Notes under the pieces: generated by a model
What the model saw: the letters and a program-made list of their open reading frames with translations, nothing else
Databases searched by the model: none
Told to the model about the DNA's origin: nothing
Program-made: the position numbers and the translations under genes
Assembly: GCA_021404985.1 (NCBI GenBank)
Contig: QWHP01000054.1
Coordinates: 1 to 10,738 of the forward strand
Direction of reading: 5' to 3'
Source: Actinobacteria bacterium ATB1
GTDB lineage: Bacteria > Actinomycetota > Acidimicrobiia > UBA2766
DNA: 10,738 bases
In this document: one piece after another, positions 1 through 5,210 of the stretch
Layout: every line of letters begins with the position of its first letter
How positions within the stretch are numbered: position 1 is the first letter of the stretch

Positions 1-200
1 GCGGCGTCGACGGTTTCGGCCTGGTAGATCCCCTTGAGGGCCTTGACGACACCTTTGCGGTCCTTCCAGGCGCAGAAGCGGATCGCGCCCCGGATGAGAA
101 GCACGACGCAGGTCTGGACGACGGTGAGAGGCCAGACAGCCTCGATCGCGTCTCCCAGTCCGGTGAGGCCGTCACAGCAACAGACGTCGATTGAAGTCGC
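1..200 (-). pseudogene. IS256/Mutator-family transposase remnant, cut by window edge
   Basis: Reading the minus strand from about 200 down to 1 gives an open stretch with the conserved core of IS256-family DDE transposases. It shows DVCCCDGLTGLGDAIEAVW, then VVQTCVVLLIRGAIRF, then WKDRKGVVKALKGIYQAE. The D of CDGL matches the position of the second catalytic aspartate in this family. The His normally seen in the VVHLIR-type block is Leu here. Family members are about 400 residues and this block lies past the middle, so the N-terminal half is missing. Upstream (200-281) the frame stays open but looks unrelated and reaches a stop at 282-284. The rest of the C-terminus lies outside the window. 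I read it as a decayed 5'-truncated copy. It marks the island next to it as a site of past insertion. The family assignment is from motif recognition only. Confidence 0.8.
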
Positions 201-499
201 AGGCAAGCGTAGAGCCTGTAGAGGTTGTTGGTGGCTGAAGGGTGCGTAGCGCGGGCGAGCGCCCAAGGGAGTCGAAGACACTCACGCGAATCTGGTTGCT
301 CGATGTAGCACGTAACGCGCCGGTCACCTACGACGAGGGCAGCGAGGATGTGGGCTTGGAAGGCGTCGGCGTGAGACCAGCTCGATCGTGTGGTCATGGC
401 GGTGAGGAGGGTGTGACGGCGGAGCCTGCCGAGGTCGCGGGGGGCGCGCAGCGCTGTGATGGTCTGCTCTGACGAGCCTGGCCGCTGGCGCAACACATT
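201..499. other. About 300 bp without a recognisable gene
   Basis: This stretch separates the transposase remnant from the first toxin-antitoxin pair. Short open frames exist on both strands, as expected in GC-rich DNA, but none has a convincing ribosome binding site or a recognisable protein family. One minus-strand frame stays open through most of it. I could not match its translation to any family, and it runs out of phase into the transposase remnant. It is probably decayed insertion-element or flanking DNA. No terminal inverted repeats or target-site duplication were recognised. Confidence 0.5.
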
Positions 500-519
500 G
501 TGGCTACACTTGTGACCAC
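500..519 (+). promoter_or_regulatory. Candidate operator of the first toxin-antitoxin pair
   Basis: The 20 bases form an interrupted palindrome of the form GTGG-nn-ACA-nn-TGT-nn-CCAC, with 14 of 20 positions symmetric. It ends 18 bp before the antitoxin start codon. It covers TACACT at 505-510, a possible -10 box, although no good -35 partner was seen. Antitoxins of the Phd/YefM class repress their own operon by binding such palindromes over the promoter, so an autoregulatory operator is the natural reading. The palindrome is seen directly; its function is inferred. Confidence 0.5.
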
Positions 520-537
520 CACGGTAGGAGGTGAGCG

Positions 538-786
538 ATGCGGTCAGTCGGTGTCCGACAGTTCCGTGATCAAGCCACGTCGATGATGGGCTCCGGCGAG
601 ACGCTTGTCATCGAGCGACATGGTGAGCCGATCGGCTTCTATGTGCCGATCGTCGCCAAGGATCGTAAGGCCGGCCGCAAGGCCCTGGGCCGACTCGGTG
701 CAGCCGTCGAGGACCTCCTCGGTGCGGCCGGGGTGGACGAGGACGAGCTCGTCGGCGAGGTCGCCCGCCCGCGGCGCCGGCGCTGA
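538..786 (+). CDS. Phd/YefM-like antitoxin
   Basis: This 82-residue protein has the layout of Phd/YefM antitoxins. The N-terminal part begins VGVRQFRDQATSMM and continues GETLVIERHGEPIGFYVPI (residues 4-38), the DNA-binding, dimerising half of the family. An acidic and then very basic tail follows (residues 55-82), which would be the toxin-contacting part. The start is well fixed: ATG at 538 sits 6 bp after GGAGG (within AGGAGGTGA, 526-534). The stop codon shares one base with the start of the PIN toxin gene (TGATG), so the two are translationally coupled. It should neutralise that toxin and, as a DNA-binding antitoxin, repress the operon through the palindrome at 500-519. The usual length of the family is about 80-90 residues, so the gene looks complete. 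Confidence 0.85.
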   Translation: MRSVGVRQFRDQATSMMGSGETLVIERHGEPIGFYVPIVAKDRKAGRKALGRLGAAVEDLLGAAGVDEDELVGEVARPRRRR

Positions 787-1217
787 TGCGTCTCGGCGTC
801 GACACCAGCGTCCTTGTCGGCGAGCTGTTGCGTCGATCCGGCCGCGAACGTCTCGGCGACGATCGCCTCGAGCTGTTCCTGCCCGAGCAGATGTGGGATG
901 AGGCGAGAGTCACGCTACCCCGTCGAATCGCAGCCTTCATCCGCCGCCGGCAACTGGCGCCGGCTGTCGGCGAGGAGCTCTCGCATCTGTGCCTCGACGC
1001 GGTCGAGGCGAACGTCGTCATCCTCGACGAGGCGATCTACTCGGCCCTGGAAGGCGAAGCGCGTGCGCGGTCGCTGCGGGACCCCGCAGACTGGCCGGTG
1101 GTCGCCACAGCGTTGGCGCTGTCGGCAGACATCTGGACCAACGACAACGACTTCCTCGGAGCCGGTGTCGGAACCTGGACGACGGAAACCCTTCAAGCCT
1201 GGCTCGACAGGTCGTGA
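786..1217 (+). CDS. PIN-domain ribonuclease toxin (VapC-like)
   Basis: This 143-residue protein carries the acidic pattern of PIN-fold, metal-dependent ribonucleases. It shows D6 in GVDTSVLVGEL, E39 in QMWDEA, D102 in DPADWPVVATALA, and D120/D122 in TNDNDFLG. All of the expected acidic residues are present, so it is probably active. The gene directly follows the Phd-like antitoxin with a one-base overlap, the usual order of antitoxin then toxin. Its substrate cannot be read from sequence; VapC-type enzymes generally cut tRNA or rRNA. Its last 25 bases overlap tail to tail with the decayed nucleotidyltransferase frame on the other strand. This suggests that the two modules were brought together by a rearrangement, or that the remnant frame simply reads into this gene. 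Confidence 0.88.
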   Translation: MRLGVDTSVLVGELLRRSGRERLGDDRLELFLPEQMWDEARVTLPRRIAAFIRRRQLAPAVGEELSHLCLDAVEANVVILDEAIYSALEGEARARSLRDPADWPVVATALALSADIWTNDNDFLGAGVGTWTTETLQAWLDRS

Positions 1218-1462
1218 TCGTCGCACTCGATCACCGCGGACGTACCGGGCGGCGGGTGCGACCGCAATCCCACTCCGAAGTGCGCTTCCGTTTCCGTGGG
1301 GTCGCTCCCGTCGAGCAGGCGGGCATCCCACTCGACGAGGAGGCCCGCGTCCTCTGTCAGGCGGGCACTGGATCGATACCGGTTGGCGGCGACGGCGCCC
1401 GCTTTTGCCCAGCGAACGCCGAGCTCAGCGAGCAGGCTGGCCAGCTCTTCGAAGGAGTCCAA
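1193..1462 (-). pseudogene. Truncated nucleotidyltransferase-type toxin remnant
   Basis: The first 50 residues, read from a TTG at 1460-1462, resemble the N-terminus of small nucleotidyltransferase (MNT/AbiEii/DUF6036-like) toxins. They show SFEELASLLAELGVRWA, then GAVAANRYR, then RLTEDAGLLVEWD. In this fold the pattern after Thr is usually D-x-D, which binds metal. Here it is D38-A-G40, so the second acid is lost. After residue 51 the homology stops, and the frame runs on through unrelated sequence into the antisense of the PIN toxin gene, closing at 89 residues. Intact members are roughly 150-250 residues. Loss of most of the protein plus loss of a catalytic acid makes activity unlikely. 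The frame overlaps the end of the antitoxin-like frame just upstream (1425-1634), as in compact toxin-antitoxin pairs. A single gene with a frameshift near 1458 is the alternative. Confidence 0.6.
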
Positions 1463-1634
1463 GCCGTCTGGCCTTCTCGTAGAACTCGAGCTCGTCGGGG
1501 ACCGGCTCCGCTTCGAGGGGCTCCAGTCCCTCCGCCACGCGTCGCTCGTTGACTCGCATGCGTTTGCGGTCGGCATCGGTGACCTCGACCGTCTTGGCGA
1601 GGGTAGGCAGGAGCCGGTGGTCGAGGCGTCGCAA
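1425..1634 (-). pseudogene. Antitoxin-like remnant paired with the nucleotidyltransferase remnant
   Basis: This small frame gives 69 residues from a TTG at 1632-1634. The centre reads KTVEVTDADRKRMRVNERR and then DELEFYEKARRLGLL. Short charged proteins ending in an E-x-x-x-x-x-ARRLGL-type helix commonly precede nucleotidyltransferase toxins, so I read it as the cognate antitoxin. The plausible toxin TTG start at 1462 lies inside its last codons. The N-terminus is doubtful: the recognisable part begins at about residue 14 with no start codon close to it. The TTG lies only about 12 bp after the stop of the RHH antitoxin and in the same frame. The original start may have been lost when the neighbouring module arrived. 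It could instead be the N-terminal part of one frameshifted gene. Confidence 0.45.
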
Positions 1635-1646
1635 GCAAGGCGAGGC

Positions 1647-1976
1647 TCAGGCATCCCGGCGAAGCGCGGCGATGAGGTCCTGCACCGCCGGTCGGGTTTC
1701 GGTTGCGTCGCCTTGGGCTGTGGCGACGCCGTTGGCGGCGAGGATGTCGTGTGCCTGCCAGATGTCGATTCCGAGGGATCGTGCGAGCTCGCGGATGGTC
1801 AGGCGTCCCGTCTCATAGGCGGAGAGGGCTTCTTGGAGTGCGCGTTCTCGGAGGGCGAAGTCGACGAGTTGTCTGATCGCCGTGGACCTGTCCTCGTAGT
1901 TGCGACGCGCGTACTCGTCGATACGTTCGACGAGCTCTTTGGACATCGCTGCGTTCACTCTCACCGTCTCGTTCAC
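1647..1976 (-). CDS. RHH/UPF0175-like antitoxin
   Basis: The 109-residue product has two parts. Residues 1-45 (NETVRVNAAMSKELVERID and on through RSTAIRQLVDFAL) look like a ribbon-helix-helix DNA-binding domain. Residues 46-84 (ALQEALSAYETGRLTIRELA, then GIDIWQAHDILAANGV) resemble the UPF0175 antitoxin family, with its helix-turn-helix-like second half. The true start is taken as GTG at 1976-1974. It overlaps the toxin stop as GTGA and has GGAGG about 4 bp upstream, within the last codons of the toxin gene. A longer frame reaching 2129 only reads antisense-like low-complexity sequence. UPF0175 proteins are regularly found with DUF3368 PIN toxins, and that matches the gene just upstream. It should repress the pair and neutralise the toxin. 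Gene order is toxin first, antitoxin second, the reverse of most modules. Confidence 0.85.
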   Translation of the reverse strand: MNETVRVNAAMSKELVERIDEYARRNYEDRSTAIRQLVDFALRERALQEALSAYETGRLTIRELARSLGIDIWQAHDILAANGVATAQGDATETRPAVQDLIAALRRDA

Positions 1977-2446
1977 GGCACCTCCTCGAGTTCCTCGAGG
2001 TGTTGTTGTGCAAGGTCGGGCGTGATCCTGCACGAGTCGCGCAGGGACACGATTGCCGCCCGCGCCTCGTCTTGCGTGAGCCTGCCGATCTCGTGGAGAA
2101 CTCGGACGAGGTCCACGGTGCGCAACCACCGGACACCGCTGTTGCGGGCCCGGCGTCCCAGGGCAAGATCGTTGGCGACCAGGGTGCCGGTCTCGCGGGC
2201 GAGCTGGATGACCGCGACGTCGACGGCGACCTTCCTCCGTTCAGCTTCGTCGGTGCGGATGTCTGCCCCGTGCAGGGCGGTCTCGATCGCAGTGGCGTCC
2301 GGATGACCTCCGGCACGTCCGTCCGTGACGCACTCCTGGTGGACCGAGGCGGGGATCACAACCTCGAAGGGGGCCCGGTCCAGGAGCAGTAGCAGGCCGG
2401 CCTTGGACAAGGAGATCAGAGTCGAACTGTCCAGGGTTGCCTGCAT
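1973..2446 (-). CDS. DUF3368-like PIN-domain toxin
   Basis: Read from ATG at 2446, the 157-residue product begins QATLDSSTLISLSKAGLLLL, the N-terminal block of DUF3368-type PIN proteins. The expected acids are visible: D6 in LDSST, E38 in SVHQEC, D76 in VAVDVAVIQLA and D93 in VANDLALGRRA. The C-terminus adds two helices (GRLTQDEARAAIVSLRDS and the rest) usual in this subfamily. It is probably an intact ribonuclease toxin. The frame is open further upstream to a GTG at 2548, but that extra N-terminus does not resemble the family. The ATG lies right after the candidate operator. No strong ribosome binding site precedes the ATG, so the start has moderate certainty. The cognate antitoxin follows with a 4-base overlap. 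Confidence 0.83.
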   Translation of the reverse strand: MQATLDSSTLISLSKAGLLLLLDRAPFEVVIPASVHQECVTDGRAGGHPDATAIETALHGADIRTDEAERRKVAVDVAVIQLARETGTLVANDLALGRRARNSGVRWLRTVDLVRVLHEIGRLTQDEARAAIVSLRDSCRITPDLAQQHLEELEEVP

Positions 2447-2482
2447 CGCATCCAGCCTAGTGGCATCGCATACGCAGTATGC
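2443..2482 (-). promoter_or_regulatory. Candidate operator/promoter of the DUF3368-RHH module
   Basis: Two structures sit right at the start of the toxin gene. A perfect inverted repeat GCATAC-gca-GTATGC lies at 2468-2482. A 9-base direct repeat GCATCGCAT occurs at 2443-2451 and 2463-2471, exactly 20 bp apart, or two helical turns, and its first copy contains the start codon. RHH antitoxins bind short repeats spaced by helical turns, so this is a likely autoregulatory site. The repeats are seen directly; their role is inferred. No clear -10/-35 pair could be assigned. Confidence 0.5.
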
Positions 2483-2641
2483 AGAACGCGTAGATCTTCG
2501 GTTTGGTGAGTTCTTTATGCCCTGGACCTGCACGGCGCCCACCTCCACTGAACCGTCCGCGCCGCAAGCTTCACCGACAGGTTGCGTTCCCCGCCCGGTG
2601 ACATGAGGTGCTGCGCGGGAAGCATCCCTCTGGGCGTAGGC

Positions 2642-3031
2642 CTACGGCCGGTCGATGCGCAGCGACGTGTGCCGGGCGATCGTGTCGAAGTCGCCGTCTG
2701 CGTGCAGGACCGCCACGTCCTCGCGCGCCGCCACGGCCGCGATCAGACAGTCGATGAGCTTGCGGACGGTCTCGCCCTGGCGCCGGCACTGCCTGTAGAC
2801 GGAGGCGGCGCGCTCGCAGTCGCCCGGCCCCGTGTCGAGGACCGTCGCCCTGGCGAGCAGCCGCCTCAGGCTGTCGAGATGGGCATCGTCACGGGCACCT
2901 GCGAGCACCTCCATCCTGACGGGATCACACGTCGCGATCGTCGAGGCGAGAACCTCGTCCACGCGCTCGCAGATCTCACTGCCGGTGTCCCGGAGAAACT
3001 CGATCCAGGCCGACGTGTCGACGAGGATCAT
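2642..3031 (-). CDS. vapC: VapC-type PIN-domain ribonuclease toxin
   Basis: The 129-residue product is a canonical VapC. MILVDTSAWIEFLR opens the protein with D5. MEVLAG holds E41, KLIDCLIAAVA holds D94, and HADGDFDTIA holds D112/D114. Length and all four acidic positions match active members, which act as Mg2+-dependent endoribonucleases, mostly on tRNA or 23S rRNA. ATG at 3031 follows the vapB stop codon by 3 bp, so the pair is co-translated. The stop codon lies inside a perfect 12-bp palindrome (CGTAGGCCTACG, 2635-2646), which has no obvious role and no T-run. The target RNA cannot be deduced. This is the most confidently assigned module in the island. Confidence 0.93.
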   Translation of the reverse strand: MILVDTSAWIEFLRDTGSEICERVDEVLASTIATCDPVRMEVLAGARDDAHLDSLRRLLARATVLDTGPGDCERAASVYRQCRRQGETVRKLIDCLIAAVAAREDVAVLHADGDFDTIARHTSLRIDRP

Positions 3032-3034
3032 GGA

Positions 3035-3253
3035 TCACCGCACACGGCTCGTGCGAAGCTCCTCGAGGTCGCCCTCCCATCCCGAACCCCGCATGTCCCG
3101 CGCGCCATCGAGATCGAGGGGCTCGGCCGCCAACGTTCGCAGGGCGAAGTTCACGGCGTCCCTCTTCGTCTCGAGGTGGTAGCGATTCATCACAGCCTCG
3201 CACGCCTCCTCGTCGATGTCGATGTTTGTGCGTGCCAGACACCAACAATGCAC
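3035..3253 (-). CDS. vapB: VapB-type ribbon-helix-helix antitoxin
   Basis: The body of the protein is a standard actinobacterial VapB. RTNIDIDEEACEAVMNRYHL (about residues 8-27) gives the RHH strand and first helix. TKRDAVNFALRTLA gives the second helix. GSGWEGDLEELR (56-67) is the C-terminal toxin-blocking tail, with W59 and R67 expected to fill the VapC active-site groove. The start is not certain. GTG at 3253-3251 is chosen (72 residues), 9 bp after GGAG at 3266-3263. TTG at 3256 and CTG at 3238 are alternatives, and the family usually begins only one or two residues before RTNID. It lies 3 bp before vapC and should repress the operon and neutralise the toxin. Confidence 0.88.
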   Translation of the reverse strand: MHCWCLARTNIDIDEEACEAVMNRYHLETKRDAVNFALRTLAAEPLDLDGARDMRGSGWEGDLEELRTSRVR

Positions 3254-3263
3254 CAACCGGTGC

Positions 3264-3287
3264 TCCACGGAGACGTGGTCCACGGAG
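3264..3287 (-). promoter_or_regulatory. Candidate operator of vapBC
   Basis: Just upstream of vapB the sequence holds three alternating half-sites: CCACG-gaga-CGTGG-t-CCACG (3265-3284, plus-strand reading). The same bases give a 9-base direct repeat TCCACGGAG at 3264-3272 and 3279-3287, with a 15-bp period. The site overlaps the ribosome binding site. VapB dimers of the RHH class bind such paired half-sites, so autorepression is the likely function. The CCAC/GTGG core also appears in the operator candidate at 500-519. The repeats are seen directly; their role is inferred. Confidence 0.5.
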
Positions 3288-3453
3288 GCTCGGCCGGCAC
3301 GTCGGGGCACGATGATCGGCCGAGATCGCATGGCAGCGCGACCCCGTCTTACGATCGCCGCCTTCGACGTCGATCTGTGGCATGCTGGCTGCCCCGCCTG
3401 ATTCCAGGTCTTCTTCGGGTGCGGCTCACAGGGGTATGGGATCTCGTGTGGTC

Positions 3454-4209
3454 TCAGGGACGGGCGACGAAGAGCCCGAAGTTCTTGCGGACGTGGAACG
3501 AGCCGGATCGCGTGATCTCGTCCTCGACCGTGGTACGGATCCGATCAGCCGTTGTTTCCGTGAGCTCCATGTAGGAGCCGAGATGAGCCAGGATCGCGTC
3601 CGGGTAGGTCACGGCGAGGCTGTCGTCGTAGAGGTGGAGCTCGACCGTGGAAAATGAACCCGCGAGCTGTGCCTGCCCGTTCTCGAGCGAGAAGCCCTGG
3701 CGCCAGAAGGCCTGCCGGCCACCTCCGCCGGCCTCCATCACCAGATCGTCGAGCTCGGCGAGGTGACCGGGTCCGTTCGTCGCGGCACAGAGGACACCCG
3801 ATTCACGTAGCACCCGCCTCAGCTCCCCGATCGCCGCCACGCGGTCGGGCACGTGATAGAGCATGTGGTTGGCGAGCACGAGGTCCATGCTCACCCGGGC
3901 CACGGGCAGCGCCGCGGCATCGGCGACGGCGAAGCAGAACGCGGTCCCCAGCCGTTCCCTGGCACGGCGGACCATTCCATCAGAAAGGTCGGTGAGGACC
4001 ACGGTGTGGGTCGCGGCAGGGTTCGTCCCGGACTCATGCCAGAGCTCACCCGTGCCGCAGCCGACCTCCAAGATCCGCTCGCTGCCCGCCAGACCGCCGA
4101 TCCGGGACGCCACCCACTGGTGCCAGCGGACGGGGTTCGTGCCGAAACGCGCATGCAGCGAGATGCGTGCGTCGAGGTTGGAGCTGTCCCTGTACTGGTC
4201 CGCGTCCAC
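3454..4209 (-). CDS. Class I SAM-dependent methyltransferase
   Basis: Read from GTG at 4209, the 251-residue product begins DADQYRDSSNLDARISLHAR, as in a group of small soluble actinobacterial methyltransferases. The Rossmann methyltransferase motifs follow in order. ILEVGCGTGELW (46-57) binds SAM, and VVLTDLSDGMVRRARE has D74 to hold the ribose. FAVADAAALP has D97 beside the adenine, and DLVLANHMLYHVPD (109-122) follows. VLRESGVLCAATNG is the strand-5 region. No membrane segment or signal is seen. The acceptor substrate cannot be deduced. The frame is open far upstream, antisense to the hydrolase gene, but only the GTG start gives a family-like N-terminus. No strong ribosome binding site was seen, so the start has moderate certainty. 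It follows the hydrolase gene by 77 bp on the same strand and is probably the last gene of that transcript. Confidence 0.85.
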   Translation of the reverse strand: MDADQYRDSSNLDARISLHARFGTNPVRWHQWVASRIGGLAGSERILEVGCGTGELWHESGTNPAATHTVVLTDLSDGMVRRARERLGTAFCFAVADAAALPVARVSMDLVLANHMLYHVPDRVAAIGELRRVLRESGVLCAATNGPGHLAELDDLVMEAGGGGRQAFWRQGFSLENGQAQLAGSFSTVELHLYDDSLAVTYPDAILAHLGSYMELTETTADRIRTTVEDEITRSGSFHVRKNFGLFVARP

Positions 4210-4286
4210 CGCGGCCAGCGTAAAGGCAACGCCATCACTGCGACCGGCCCCGGCACAGGAGGGCACAGGGGACAAAGGAGACTGCT

Positions 4287-5195
4287 CTACTTGTGGAGCC
4301 AGTCGAGGAGAAGTTCGCCCACGGGCCCCGGCTTCTCGAGCTGGCAGAAGTGCCCTGCCCCTTCGATGCGCTCGACACGGAGACCGCCCGGGAAGCCCCG
4401 GGGGTCGATGTGGTCGAAGAGGCGGGTGTCCATGCAGCCGTCGGTTCCGCCCGTGACGGCGAGGAGGGGGACGTCGGTCTTCGTGCGGACGAGCTCCTGC
4501 ATCCGGGCCATGAGCGCACGGCACTCCGAGTCGACCGGGTTCGCGAGAGCCCGGTAGTACGAGAGGGCATTGCGCAGGACGCCGGGGTGCCGGAAGGCGT
4601 CCTTGAGCGCTGCCATGTCGTCCGGGTCCCACTCCCAACCCGGCGACCAGCGGCGCCAGAGGAGCTCGATGAAGGCGAAGTCGTTCGCGGCGACGATCCG
4701 GTCGGCGATGCCGCGCACCTGGAAGAAGAGCATGTAGGACGAGAGCAGGAGCTGTCTCGGGTGGCGGCGCAAGCCCGTCTGGACGGTGCGCATGGGAGGG
4801 ACGGCGATGATGGTGGCGGTCCGGACGCGTTCGGGAGCCATCGCCACCGCGAGCTGGACGGCCACCGACCCCCAGTCATGCCCGACGAGGTGGACCGGCG
4901 CCTGCGGCGAGAGGGCGTCCGCCAAGGCAAGGACGTCCTCGGCGACACGTACGACGTGGAATGTCGCCTCGCGGGAGTCGAGAGCGTCGTCGGGTTCGTA
5001 ACCGCGCAGGGCCGGAGCGACAGCGTGGAAACCTTCCTCGGCCAGACCGGGGAGCTGGTGCCGGAACGAGCGCAACGTGTCCGGGAAGCCATGCAGGAGG
5101 AGCACGGTCTCGCCCTGCCCGGCCTCGCCGGTCTCGAGGGCAGAGAGCTCCAGCTTCCCCGCCTTGACGGAGGTGGTGCGAATCGAGGGGTCCAT
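4287..5195 (-). CDS. Alpha/beta hydrolase, epoxide-hydrolase-like
   Basis: The 302-residue product has the features of the epoxide hydrolase/haloalkane dehalogenase branch of the alpha/beta-hydrolase fold. HGFPD (35-39) is the oxyanion-side HGxP motif. GHDWGS (105-110) has Asp107 as the nucleophile, not Ser. D252 (GGTDGCMD) and H282 (GAGHFCQLEKP) complete the triad. The lid holds Y154 (SSYMLFFQ) and Y213/Y214 (ALSYYRA) at positions where epoxide hydrolases use tyrosines to activate the epoxide oxygen. Epoxide opening is therefore favoured over dehalogenation, which normally uses a Trp/Asn pair. No signal peptide is seen, so it should be cytoplasmic. It starts 15 bp after the hexosaminidase stop without a clear ribosome binding site, which fits coupled translation. 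The natural substrate is unknown. Confidence 0.88.
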   Translation of the reverse strand: MDPSIRTTSVKAGKLELSALETGEAGQGETVLLLHGFPDTLRSFRHQLPGLAEEGFHAVAPALRGYEPDDALDSREATFHVVRVAEDVLALADALSPQAPVHLVGHDWGSVAVQLAVAMAPERVRTATIIAVPPMRTVQTGLRRHPRQLLLSSYMLFFQVRGIADRIVAANDFAFIELLWRRWSPGWEWDPDDMAALKDAFRHPGVLRNALSYYRALANPVDSECRALMARMQELVRTKTDVPLLAVTGGTDGCMDTRLFDHIDPRGFPGGLRVERIEGAGHFCQLEKPGPVGELLLDWLHK

Positions 5196-5210
5196 GGGGA
5201 CATGCTGCCG

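Noticed and set aside
34..249. Plus-strand open frame at the left edge
   Set aside because: It is antisense to the IS256-family transposase core, which is clearly coding-derived on the minus strand.
253..264. GGGCG-ag-CGCCC inverted repeat
   Set aside because: The loop is only two bases and there is no T-run or nearby gene end, so neither a terminator nor an insertion-element end can be supported.
2635..2646. 12-bp palindrome CGTAGGCCTACG at the end of vapC
   Set aside because: Too short with no loop and no T-run to be a terminator, and it overlaps coding sequence; probably chance.
2582..3574. Long plus-strand open frame across vapC, vapB and upstream DNA
   Set aside because: Both minus-strand genes have strong family motifs; the plus frame is an antisense shadow caused by high GC.
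4210..4638. N-terminal extension of the methyltransferase frame
   Set aside because: It is antisense-phase sequence within the hydrolase gene, and methyltransferase-like sequence starts only near 4209.
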